This document shows positions 39,695 through 50,268 of a DNA stretch of 64,000 nucleotides, in pieces; position 1 is the stretch's first letter; the number at the start of each line of letters is the position of its first letter. Source of the DNA: Pachysolen tannophilus NRRL Y-2460 (taxonomy: Eukaryota; Ascomycota; Pichiomycetes; Alaninales; Pachysolenaceae); contig KV454017.1 in the NCBI GenBank assembly GCA_001661245.1, forward strand, positions 387,965 through 451,964. The letters run 5' to 3'. The translations under genes and the position numbers were made by a program. The notes below the pieces were generated by a model. It was not told the origin of the DNA and made no database searches. It was given only the letters and a program-made list of their open reading frames with translations.

Positions 39695-40492
39695 AAGTGA
39701 TAGGAAAAATTCCTACGGTTTTTAAATAAAATAAAAAAAAAGTTATTATAAATTTATTGCAGCTTAGAAAGTTTCGTATATATTACAAAAAATACTATAT
39801 TCTTTTTCTTGATGTTTTTATGAATCTAAATAGATAGATAGATAGTTAGATAGTTACATTACAGCAGTGATCTGCTTGGTTCGATTCAATTAGTTTTAGT
39901 CTACTACTACTACTGTATCTTATATATATATATCTTTTATACCTCATGTATTAGAGAGCCGTTTGCGCTGGAAAATATACAGAGAAGCGCCGCTAATTTC
40001 GCCGGAATTTTTTTTTTTTTTTTGTTTTTAACTTTTCGCGGATTTTCCACCGATTAATTATTACTTGAACTTAAAATATGGAGGCCGGAAAAACACGCCG
40101 ATTTCTCCGGTGGGTCCGCAAATCTGGGGAAGGTATTAAAGATTGGGTCTATTTAAACCATTAAAGATCACGAGCTTTTAATATTTATTTGCTTATCTTT
40201 TATTCTGGAAGAAGAACTGCCAAGGCGTTTTTAAGTGGGGGGATTACTGATTCTGTAATTTGATAAAAATTCTCTTGAGCCATCAACAATTAGAATATCA
40301 ACTTTTTCTATCCTCTATCTTCTCAATTATCTCCTGTAATTGAGTCTCATTTTATCCAATTTTTCTTGAAAACACCACGTTCCTTAACGATCTTCAATGC
40401 AAAATATTTATACTGCTCTTGTATATATCATAGCATAACTTTAAAATCTCCCGTACTGAATCTGGTTGATAATCGATCCAATGGTATATGAA

Positions 40493-40512
40493 GCTCAGCT
40501 CAGCTCAGCTCA
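40493..40512. repeat. (GCTCA)4 pentanucleotide repeat
   Basis: Four perfect GCTCA units, followed by an A9 tract, in the GDH-TTI2 spacer. Confidence 0.9.
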
Positions 40513-40873
40513 AAAAAAAAAGATGCTCTAACACATTACCAATACCTTCTTTCGATCAAGAAACAGAATCTGTTTTTCAAAAACACAAGCAAAAAGAAAA
40601 CAAGTTCATATCCATACAAAATGCTAGAAGCCTAAGGCCTTTCGTTTGAATTGGCCATTATTTCGTCATTGAACTCAAAGACGATGTTAATATATTAAGT
40701 TATTTTAGGGGAAACACTTCTTTTGCGTGCATACCTATGAAAAAAAAAAAATTAAGAAAGAAAAAAAATAAAAAAATCTTGCGCATAAAGAGAAGAATTG
40801 AGTGTGAATAACGTTGTTTAATTCATCGATTAGTTATATTCATCGTCTATTTCGTCTTTGGTTTCTAGTGTGA

Positions 40874-40882
40874 ATGATATGA
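40874..40882 (+). promoter_or_regulatory. uORF overlapping the TTI2 start codon
   Basis: ATG-ATA-TGA begins five bases before the TTI2 ATG, and its TGA overlaps that ATG by two bases. This geometry could allow termination-reinitiation or could simply reduce translation. Confidence 0.4.
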
Positions 40883-42447
40883 CAGGTGTTTTGAAACCAT
40901 TTCCATTTATAAATAAGTATACCAATGATAGTGAAATAAGTGATGAAGATTTGGTAATAATAAATTCTCATTCAAATTTGGTTGATATAGATCAAATAAT
41001 TGATTTGTCATTTGATGGTGATACATTTGAAGATAGAAACTCTTCTGCGTTAATATTAGAATCATTGATTCCATCACTATATCCAACACAGATAAATGAT
41101 TTAAGTAACAGGGTTTTGAAGTCATTAGAAGTATTGGAGACGGACTATATTTGGTGTGGTGATGATTTAAGTGAAGTTGATGATAATATTAGGACAAAAA
41201 TTTCTAAAATTGAAATTTATAAATTACAACAATTGTTTAAGTTGAGATTATTTCGTAAGATATTAACATCATCTAATTTTGCAACAACTTGTGATTTTAA
41301 TAAGGTATTGGGAAAATTAAGTTATTTCTATATTGAAGATGTACCTTGGTCCAATGAATATATGACAAAACTTTCACGTTGTTGTATTGATGTTATATTA
41401 CGAGATTTACAGCAAAAGGACAAAGATTTCTTTATTACTACAATTTTACATGATATCTTGAAGCCAAGATTAATAGAAGTAAATAAATTAAACAGGACTG
41501 ATTTAAAATTGAATAAGAAAAAAGAATTATTTAAAGGAATACAACCACAATTGGGGTTTTCCAAAAATTCATCACATGAATTAGACCATTGGAAATTAAA
41601 AAATACTAAATTATTATCTACAATGGGATTTATTATTAATTTTGAAGTTCAAGATGAATATCAAAATTTTTTAAAAATTATAATACCATTGTTATTAAAT
41701 TTTTTAGATGATCATGAATGTTCTATTAAATATCAAAGTTGTAAGATTTTGAGTCAAATAATTAATCAATATAAAAGAGATAATTTGATCAAGAGTTATT
41801 ATGCTATTTTCATTGATTCTTTAAAGAAATGTTTATTATATTTACCGTCTTTAACTCCAATTTCAAAATCTTCAAAATTGTTATCCGAAGCATATCCATT
41901 ATTAATTCAATTATATCAATTATATTATAGAGATGAATCCGAATTGAATGAAAAATTAATATTACTAATTCAGGATTATATTTTGATATCAATAACTGCA
42001 GTTAAAGATAAATCTTTTCAAATATTATTAATTTTACTTGATATTTTAAATGATTATTTAATTTCTAATTTAAAAATTGATATTATACCTGTTTTATCCA
42101 AACTTAACGATGAATTACTCAGTTTATTGATTGATCCATATGTTTTATTGAAACCAGAATTAGTTACAAAAATTTTAATGATTTTAAGAAATTTTATGAA
42201 ATATTGTTGGATAATAATTGATAAAAAATATAAATATGATTATTTAGGTGCGTTTACCATTACATACAAGAGACTAAATGATGATGAATCAAATATTTCT
42301 AATCTTAAATTACTCGAAATCTTGAGAGAAAATATTCAAATCTTAAGAGAAAGTTGTGAAGATAAACAATCATTTGACTCTGATTGTGATAAGCTACTTG
42401 AAAAAGATAATTCATTGACAAATTTGTTCAAATCGCCATGTATTTAA
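40879..42447 (+). CDS. TTI2: Tti2-like subunit of the TTT (Tel2-Tti1-Tti2) chaperone complex
   Basis: Tti2 helps Hsp90 fold PIKK kinases (Tor1/2, Tel1, Mec1, Tra1). The first ATG in frame is 40879 (MTGVLKPFPFINKY), giving 522 residues. The protein is all-helical and HEAT-like. The segment GIQPQLGFSKNS followed by LKIIIPLLLNFLDDHECSIKYQSCKILSQII is the family hallmark (a P-x-L-x-x-L-D-D stretch). Identity was moderate on motif alone; the downstream same-strand MCM22-like gene copies the S. cerevisiae YJR136C-YJR135C pair and raises confidence. A two-codon uORF (ATGATATGA, 40874-40882) has a stop that overlaps the start codon. Confidence 0.78.
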   Translation: MTGVLKPFPFINKYTNDSEISDEDLVIINSHSNLVDIDQIIDLSFDGDTFEDRNSSALILESLIPSLYPTQINDLSNRVLKSLEVLETDYIWCGDDLSEVDDNIRTKISKIEIYKLQQLFKLRLFRKILTSSNFATTCDFNKVLGKLSYFYIEDVPWSNEYMTKLSRCCIDVILRDLQQKDKDFFITTILHDILKPRLIEVNKLNRTDLKLNKKKELFKGIQPQLGFSKNSSHELDHWKLKNTKLLSTMGFIINFEVQDEYQNFLKIIIPLLLNFLDDHECSIKYQSCKILSQIINQYKRDNLIKSYYAIFIDSLKKCLLYLPSLTPISKSSKLLSEAYPLLIQLYQLYYRDESELNEKLILLIQDYILISITAVKDKSFQILLILLDILNDYLISNLKIDIIPVLSKLNDELLSLLIDPYVLLKPELVTKILMILRNFMKYCWIIIDKKYKYDYLGAFTITYKRLNDDESNISNLKLLEILRENIQILRESCEDKQSFDSDCDKLLEKDNSLTNLFKSPCI

Positions 42448-42710
42448 TTCAAATAAAAATAAAAATAAAAATAAAATTAAAAAATAAAAAAATAAATATT
42501 GATTGATTGATTATTACTTTATTATTATGACTTGGTCACTAACCTCCCTTCTGGTTCTTTCTCATTTCTCTATATATACAATGACTTCAAGCAACAGAAA
42601 AAATATAAAATCTTTTGTTTGCTATATTATTCCCGCTAAAACTGTTAACAGTTAGTTAACAGTCCAAAAAACCAAAAAAAAAAAAAAAAAAAGNTGAATA
42701 CTAAATTAAA
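42448..42710. other. TTI2 3' flank up to the gap
   Basis: AT-rich sequence with AAATA repeats near 42455-42495 and an A19 tract ending at an isolated N (42694). No gene is visible. Confidence 0.4.
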
Positions 42711-43611
42711 NNNNNNNNNNNNNNNNNNNNNNNNNNNNNNNNNNNNNNNNNNNNNNNNNNNNNNNNNNNNNNNNNNNNNNNNNNNNNNNNNNNNNNNNNN
42801 NNNNNNNNNNNNNNNNNNNNNNNNNNNNNNNNNNNNNNNNNNNNNNNNNNNNNNNNNNNNNNNNNNNNNNNNNNNNNNNNNNNNNNNNNNNNNNNNNNNN
42901 NNNNNNNNNNNNNNNNNNNNNNNNNNNNNNNNNNNNNNNNNNNNNNNNNNNNNNNNNNNNNNNNNNNNNNNNNNNNNNNNNNNNNNNNNNNNNNNNNNNN
43001 NNNNNNNNNNNNNNNNNNNNNNNNNNNNNNNNNNNNNNNNNNNNNNNNNNNNNNNNNNNNNNNNNNNNNNNNNNNNNNNNNNNNNNNNNNNNNNNNNNNN
43101 NNNNNNNNNNNNNNNNNNNNNNNNNNNNNNNNNNNNNNNNNNNNNNNNNNNNNNNNNNNNNNNNNNNNNNNNNNNNNNNNNNNNNNNNNNNNNNNNNNNN
43201 NNNNNNNNNNNNNNNNNNNNNNNNNNNNNNNNNNNNNNNNNNNNNNNNNNNNNNNNNNNNNNNNNNNNNNNNNNNNNNNNNNNNNNNNNNNNNNNNNNNN
43301 NNNNNNNNNNNNNNNNNNNNNNNNNNNNNNNNNNNNNNNNNNNNNNNNNNNNNNNNNNNNNNNNNNNNNNNNNNNNNNNNNNNNNNNNNNNNNNNNNNNN
43401 NNNNNNNNNNNNNNNNNNNNNNNNNNNNNNNNNNNNNNNNNNNNNNNNNNNNNNNNNNNNNNNNNNNNNNNNNNNNNNNNNNNNNNNNNNNNNNNNNNNN
43501 NNNNNNNNNNNNNNNNNNNNNNNNNNNNNNNNNNNNNNNNNNNNNNNNNNNNNNNNNNNNNNNNNNNNNNNNNNNNNNNNNNNNNNNNNNNNNNNNNNNN
43601 NNNNNNNNNNN
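42711..43611. other. Assembly gap (run of N)
   Basis: 901 undetermined bases, with two further single Ns at 42694 and 43621 inside A-rich tracts. The gap is bounded by A homopolymers and lies within 50 bp of a tRNA gene. Any open frame across it is an artefact. Confidence 1.
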
Positions 43612-43658
43612 AAAAAAAAANAAAAAAAAAAAAAAATTTTTTAAGAAAATTAAAAAAT

Positions 43659-43731
43659 TGCCTTCAGCCAGATTCGAACTGACGATCTCCTCATTACTAG
43701 TGAGGTGCCTTACCAACTTGGCCATAAAGGC
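43659..43731 (-). tRNA. tRNA-Thr (anticodon AGT)
   Basis: A 73-nt intronless tRNA on the minus strand. Acceptor GCCTTTA pairs with TGAAGGC; discriminator base A. The D arm has GCCAAGTTGGTAAGGC, the anticodon loop CTAGTAA with stem CCTCA/TGAGG, and the T loop TTCGAAT. It closely matches S. cerevisiae tRNA-Thr(AGT). A T6 terminator follows at once on the same strand (43657-43652). It lies upstream of MCM22 and next to an assembly gap. Confidence 0.96.
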
Positions 43732-43914
43732 TTAATACTTGTCGTTCGACGGGCCGATAAGTTAATTGAGTCCGTACACTATAGAGACTTCACTATAGAT
43801 AGTACACTATAGTAATTGTAATGTAATATATATATATATATATGGAGGGGAGACATATATGTTATTATTATTATTATTATTTTATTTTTATAACTTTGAA
43901 TAGTTTAGTGAAGC

Positions 43915-44780
43915 ATGGAGGACACAAATGATGATGGGAGGTATTCTGAGGAAGTGAAGTTGAGGGAAGAAACTTATCAAAGGAAATTACAGGAGAATAT
44001 TGAATTGAAGCAAGCTTTTTATGATAATGGTGTAAGGAATTATAATGATTTTAAATCATCAAAAGAATTGGAAGAGTCAGATGATGATGAAATTATAAAT
44101 TTAAAGAGAGAAACTATAGCTTTATATGATTCATTGAAGAAATTGCTGTTTAGACCAGAAAGAGACGATTTGATTGGGATATCTTTAGCTGATTATAAAT
44201 TGGATAAACAAGTGAAAGGATTAAAAAAGGAAACTGATGGGATTAAAAATTATAACGCGTCGTTGTTGAATAGAATAAATTGTACTTCTGCTCTTATTAA
44301 AAATTTTGAATCAATTGGAGAATCTTTAGATTTAAGAATAACAAAAGAAGAGTTAAAAACAACACAAGTTAATGATATTTCGGTAAAATTTAAAATTAAA
44401 GATTTAGAAAAAAAAATTTCAATTCAAAAACAAAGAGAATTACAATTGATGAAATATTCAAAACAAGTAATATATAAATATTTAATTGAATTAAATTTTT
44501 CTGATTTAAATGATGACACAATAAAGAATAAAACTATTTTGAAAAAAAAAATTTTACTTTAATTGAAACTTTATTAAACAAAATGACTATCAATATTATG
44601 AATAAAGATAATAAAATTATTTTAGATAGTGGGAATTCTTTAGATGGATATATAAAAGTTGAAGATAAAAATGATCCTTTATTAAGGCAACTATTGAAAG
44701 GTGATTTGATCATAGAAAAAGGAAATTTAGAATATATAAAACTACGGAGTTTTGGATTAGAATTTAATAGTTTAGAATAA
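43915..44780 (+). CDS. MCM22: CENP-K/Mcm22-like kinetochore protein, apparently frameshifted at a poly-A tract
   Basis: A 215-codon coiled-coil ORF (43915-44562) is followed by a second ORF (open from 44532; ATG 44583, stop 44780) in another frame. The two overlap across an A10 run at 44542-44551. Reading past it with one base extra would give 288 residues, close to Mcm22 (239) and human CENP-K (269). The first part has coiled coils (EEVKLREETYQRKLQENIELKQ, KIKDLEKKISIQKQRELQLM); the second gives FTLIETLLNKM and GYIKVEDKNDPLLRQLLKG ... YIKLRSFGLEFN, which fits the CENP-K C-terminus (D-P-Y-V-K-I ... L-L-R ... I-R-L-x-x-F). Downstream position of TTI2 matches YJR136C-YJR135C. Error, real mutation or slippage cannot be separated here. 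Confidence 0.65.
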
Positions 44781-44904
44781 GAAATTTGAAAAATTGAAAA
44801 ATAATGGAAAAATCGAAAATGGAAAAAATCACATACATTTATTATTACAATATTAACATTAATATAAACAAAAAATACCAAGTGTGCAATAACAAATCAT
44901 TTAT

Positions 44905-47900
44905 TTATACATGTCTTATTGATGTTATTTGATCAATTGGTCTATGTGCCAACAGTTCTCCTATTTTTAATTTTGTAATCATTCTTGTGCTCAGATTACT
45001 GACTTGAACTTTGATTAAACTATTATTAATCGATTTTTTTTTCTCGCTTAAAATCTCTTCTTCTTGAGCTTTGACTAATTTCCTTTCATTTAAGCTTTGT
45101 AATTCCATGTTTAAATCCTTGATATTTTGATAATGTCTTTTGACCAAAGACTTGATATGTAATAAGAGAACTTCAAAATTTTCTGGTTTCTTCAATAATT
45201 CATCTAAATTAATTTTTGATTTCAAAATTAATAATTTTGATTCTAAAATGCCAATTAATTTTTCAAAATTATTCAAGTTGGTTCTAAATTTTTTCTGTAA
45301 TAACATGCTATCAAAATCTAATGATCTGTACTTCACCAATTCCGATTTTTGTTCAATCTCATGAATTTTAAGAATAATATCACGAATATCATGTAACTTA
45401 TCAAAAGCTGGTTGCAACTGATCCACTAATTGATTTGTTGATAATTCCAACAGTTGGAATTTTTGTAAAATCGGTGTTAATTCAGATTGATTTTCACCTA
45501 TAATAGCTTGAATAGTACCAGCTTCACCTAATTTCCAATACGAAGGAAATGGTAAAGAAATCTTAGTATGCTTTGGTCTCAATGTTGATTGGTCAGTAAT
45601 GTATTCACCAATATTAGCTATATTTTTCTCCACTATTTCTATCTGTGCTGCTGTATTATAATATAATTGCTCCAAACTTCTTTCCACTGGATTAGAGCTT
45701 AAAGATGGATACCGTACTTTACCCAACCTCACATAATTAGGAATCGTCTTCGGTTCGTTAATTCTATTAAGATACAACTCATCATTTTCAAAGTTTTGTA
45801 TCTTTAGATCTTCTGTAGTTTTCTGGACTGCTTGAGCTGACTCTGGCGTATGCGTAGATCCTGATTTTATATCCATTGAATTTATATCCGAGGTAATGGA
45901 TTGAAGACTTTCATTCGTAGCACCACTTTGACTGCTGATTAAATTATTAGAAATTTTTGAATCCAGGACAGAAGGTTCAGATTTTGTTTTAGATTTTACT
46001 CCATTTGTCAGTAATGATTGTTGTGTTTCTTTGAAATCGTTTTGGTGATTCATTTCATCTTTTTGAGTTTCCATGTTGAACAATTTTTCTTTGGATGCAA
46101 TATTTTCATTTCCATAAATTGGTTCCTCATCGCCACTAATCCTATGTTCTGGAGTTTCAACATTAGAGTATGAATCCGAAGAAGGCGTCGTTGATGAATT
46201 TTCTTCTTCCTCTTCCAGTACCGGTTCCCTCTCTTGAATAATACTTTGTTTGATTTCTGGTTCTGGTGGCTTTTCATTGTTTTCGGATGATGCAGGAGAT
46301 TCAAGAGCTTCTTTGTCAGCAGGGGCGTCGATTAACGTGAACGATTCAGACAGTTTATCAAAACTACCTTCGTTGTCGTCAGAATCCTTTTCATTCTGAG
46401 TTGTTCCATTGACATCATCTTGCACTTTCTCATTTGTTTCATCACCATCGGTTGATTGCCCATTCAAAAAATCTTTTGAATGTGGCAACCCACCATTTGA
46501 ATTTTTTTGTTCTTCCTCAGGTAGTTTTGATCCAAAAAGAGAACCGCCATTGAAATCGTGAGATTTTAATTCATTATCATTATTATGTCCGAAAACATTG
46601 CTCTTTCCACTAGTTAGTTGTGAAAAAGGATTACTACCTGAAAAAGACCCAAAACCGCTTGAAGAAACGTTTCCAAAACTCGTCAAGGACTTTCCATTAT
46701 TATCAGAGCTGAACGAGAAAGCGTTGGTAGTGTTTCCACTGCTGCCAAATCCAGATGCTCCAAAACCGTTAGCACCAGAAGAACTAGTGGTACCGAACAT
46801 CGTAGGACCAGTGGACTTTAAACTGCTACCAAAAGAAACCAGCGGTGCAGTTGGCTGTGTTTTAACTTTTGCCGTTTTATTTTCTTGATCTTTATCCAAA
46901 CTTAAGGAACCAAAAGAAATTTGTGGCTCTTGAGTTTGTAGTGAGCTTTCTTGTCTAATGTCTTCTTCATCTTCTAACTCTGAATTTTCTGACGGAGACA
47001 ATTCTTCGGCGTCAAGTTCATCAAGATCATTAACTGCTCCAACCGGTGTAGATTTAGATGTTAGTGAAAATGCAGGGTTAGATGTATTCGCAAAAGAACT
47101 GGAGTTAGTATCAAATAATGATTTTCCCTTTCCACTAGACTGATTTAATGAAGCAAATGGTGACTCTGAATTAGTTTTATTTGATGAAAGTAATGAGGAA
47201 TCTGTTTTTTGATTATTTTTATCATTATTCAATGAAGCAAATGGCGAATCTGTTTTTTGATTATTTTTATCATTATTAAATGAAGCAAATGGCGAATCTG
47301 TTTTTTGATTATTTTTATCATTATTCAATGAAGCAAATGGCGAATCTGTTTTTTGATTATTTTTATCATTATTAAATGAAGCAAATGGTGACTCAGAATT
47401 AGTTTTATTTGATGAGAGTAATGGTGAATCTGTTTTTTGACTATTTTTATCATTATTCAATGAAGCAAATGGTGATTCAGCACTTTTCGCAAAAGAGCCA
47501 AACCCCGAATTTTTATTATTAGAACCAAACGTGCTACTACCAAATGAAGACTGGTTTTTGTTATTGTTCATGCCAAAAGCAGAAGAACCAAAATCAGCGT
47601 TTCCAAAAGTCTTTCCAAAAGTTCCTGAAGATCCAAATGCAGGAGAAGAATTAGAATTGGAAGAGCCAAACATCCCTGAGGATCCAAAAGCCGGAGCAGC
47701 ATTAGAAGCAGCCGAACCAAGTAATCCAGATGAACCAAAGGCTGGAGCTTTAGTTTGACTTTCATTATTTTTATTATTTGTGTTTAAACTATTGAATGGT
47801 GAGCTACCGAAGCTGTTATTATTATTTTTTTCATTGCTGGATTTAAAATTGCTGAACGGAGAGCTGTTAAGTGATCCAAAGGCAGAAGGTTTTGTTTCAT

Positions 47901-49576
47901 TTTTGCCATTATTATTATCATTAACATTAGTTTTCAAGGTGTCAAATGGCGATCCAGTGTTGGAACTAAACGGATTTTGGGCTGTTGCGTCACTTGAAGC
48001 AGTTGTTGAATTTCCAAAGACAGGGTTGGGCTTTATTGATGCAAAAGGATTTGGCAATTCATTCTTAGTATTATCTGTTATGGAACTTATCAGTTGTCTT
48101 GAGTCAGTATTAGCAGAAAAGTCCAAGCTTAAAGTTTCTTTAGCAGCGTTAAAATTATTCAAAACAAATTCCAACGGTCCTTTTAAATCTGCATCTCCAT
48201 TTTTAATTCCATGAGATTCAAACACGTTCCAAAAGACAAGTTGACCATCATGTGTTAAAACAACAATTCTTGGTAAAGGATTACAAACATCTACCCCATT
48301 ACAAGGTTCATAGACTTTTTCAGTATTGGTCAAGTCAATGGCAAAACCAATAGGAATTGCATCGACAAAAGTATCTTCATTCAAAGGTAGTTGTGCTCTA
48401 TCTGTATCATTTAATTGGGCAAATTGTGCTGAGGGCGTTAAAGCCGATATTTCAGTTGATGAAGCTGATGCCAAAAATAATACCAATGGGAATTGTTTTG
48501 ACCAATTATGCAAAAGTGCTGGATAATATGTTGCTTTTCTCGGTATATCACTAAAAGCTGGAGTAATATCGAATGCTTCTATATAATTAGCAGAAGAAAT
48601 GACCACCTGTTTTGTATCTTGAGCATCATCATGGTTTTTACTTTTGTTAAAATATACAAAAAAATCATTTGTTGAAAGCCAAGTAATGGATATTGGATAA
48701 AAAATTGGATCTAATTCAGATGATTTAGAAATAGTTTTTTTCAAATCTCCCTTTGGAGTTAATGTTTTCAATTCTCCAGTTTTTTTCAATCCAACAACTA
48801 ATTGTTTACCCTTTGGAGACCAATCAAATGCCGATACATCTGAACAAAGTAATTTTTTATTTTCCGGAATAGTTATATCCAAGATAAATAAATGATTTTC
48901 AATATCTAAAACAGTAATTATATTACCATGTGATGGACAATTTTTCACTATATCAATTTCATTTTCAAAAAAAAATAACTCATTTAACTTTGGTTGTTGG
49001 AAATTATCGATATAATATAATTTTTCACCAATAGATAACAATAATTTTGAATAATCACTTGTAAATATTAAATTAGTGATTGAATCAACTTTTAACCTCA
49101 CGCCACCTGGAACAGAAACCATGTTTTTAACATTGTTATCCTCATCCGAGTCTTGATCATCATTATCATCACTAACATCACTAGCGCCATTAAAAGTTTT
49201 GGACAAATAATCATTCAAATTTTTTACACTATTTATATACAATTCTGTAGGACCTGCAATTGCAAATACACCATTCACATTATCCCATGCCAACAAGTTA
49301 TATGAAAACGACGGAATTTCTTCATCAGAAAATGGCGCTACTGCATGAATCCCTCCTATGAATCGAAACCCAAAATCCTATATCAAACCAAAACAAAAAA
49401 AAAAAAAAAAATTAAAAAAAAATCACTTTGTTAGTACCTTCAATATAAAATCAATCATCAATAGAGAAACCACAATAAAAAAAAAAAAATTAAAAAATTT
49501 TTTTTTTTCTTTCTCTTTCTTTTCTTTAAACCTATTCATTACATACTTCAGTAGTTTGTTGTTCCAATTCCCGCAT
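44905..49576 (-). CDS. NUP159: FG nucleoporin Nup159, two exons
   Basis: Nup159 lies on the cytoplasmic face of the pore, where it recruits the mRNA export helicase Dbp5. Exon 2 (44905-49377) is open upstream to an acceptor TAG and starts DFGFRFIGGIHAVAPFSDEE, matching EDFGFKFLG in yeast Nup159. Exon 1 (49547-49576) encodes MRELEQQTTE and joins in phase 0, giving 1,500 residues. Layout: N-terminal beta-propeller (about 1-390), FG region with FGSS/FGSSGLFG/PFASL motifs (about 430-860), acidic S/T-rich linker, and a C-terminal coiled coil (about 1,230-1,470) for Nup82/Nsp1 binding. A 16-residue tandem repeat lies in the FG region. S. cerevisiae Nup159 has 1,460 residues. Confidence 0.95.
47201..47392 (-). 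repeat. 48-bp tandem repeat in NUP159 FG region
   Basis: Four 48-bp units (starting 47201, 47249, 47297, 47345) encode repeats of NNDKNNQKTDSPFAS plus L or F. The L/F-coding base alternates L-F-L-F along the array, so a 96-bp dimer seems to have been duplicated. A fifth, more diverged unit lies at about 47431-47480. Confidence 0.9.
49378..49546 (-). other. Spliceosomal intron in NUP159
   Basis: A 169-nt phase-0 intron: donor GTATGT (49546-49541), branch site TACTAAC (49436-49430) and acceptor ATATAG ending at 49378. Splicing creates TTE-DFGFRF, the conserved Nup159 start. Confidence 0.9.
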
Positions 49577-50268
49577 TACTTATAGAGCCAAAAAAATGAA
49601 ATAAAATTAGAAAATCAACCTATCTGAAAAACTCCTGACTCAATCAGTAACTATGGATGATTTTATTTCTAATTGATATTTTTATATATTACTTATTTGT
49701 TATTGTTATTATTGTTACAGATTTTCATTTAAATAAAATACACCATTTGATTCTTGATGAACGACCTTTTGTTTTTCTACTGGTTTCTAAAATGTATCAT
49801 CATGGTTCCAAGTAGAACAAGTAGAACAAGAACAAGAAGATAGATATAAGTGTTTAGGGTGTGAGTGTGGATATGATGAGTTAATACCAAATTATATTAA
49901 AACAGAATTGTACATGAACAATATATATGTGTATAAATCAGAATAGGTGAAAAACTATCTGTTTGAAAAAAAAAAAAACAAACAAAACAAAAACGTGTAA
50001 TAATAATAATAATAGTAATAGTAATAAAAAGATATTAAGCAATTCAAATCATTCAATTAATACTCATGATATTTATTAGATATAATATCGTGAGTATAAG
50101 TTGAGTAATTGAAATCTAAAAACAAAAAAAAAAAGAAATAGAAGTAGAAGTAGAAGTAGAAGTAGTGGTGAAATGGCTTTTACCTGGATTTTTGGATTCT
50201 GATACTTGGAAATTGAAATTTAGAGTTTTTAATTACTCTTTTTTTTTTTTTTTTTTGTAATAAATATC
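49577..50268. promoter_or_regulatory. NUP159 promoter / PSA1 3' flank
   Basis: A 690-bp spacer containing short repeats (AACAAG near 49816, AATAAT/AGTAAT near 50000-50025, and GTAGAA units at 50146-50173). No clear factor site or RNA gene. Confidence 0.4.
50146..50173. repeat. GTAGAA hexanucleotide repeat
   Basis: Four to five GTAGAA/GAAGTA units in the PSA1 3' flank. Confidence 0.75.

Larger units (their letters stand above)
38859..40878. promoter_or_regulatory. 2-kb divergent promoter region GDH / TTI2
   Basis: This is the longest gene-free stretch of known sequence in the window. It holds a GDH TATA box (39007-39014), a tandem 15-bp duplication (39665-39694), a TAGA microsatellite near 39829, a zone dense in CGG/CCG triplets (about 39985-40125) in otherwise AT-rich DNA, a (GCTCA)4 repeat (40493-40512) and many A/T homopolymers. 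Small ORFs at 39028-39450 overlap on both strands and look accidental. Confidence 0.5.

Noticed and set aside
42706-43725. A 339-codon open frame on the minus strand
   Set aside because: It consists almost only of undetermined bases and runs through the tRNA-Thr gene; it is an artefact of the gap.
46598-48214. Plus-strand ORFs up to 144 codons
   Set aside because: Antisense shadows of the FG repeats of NUP159.
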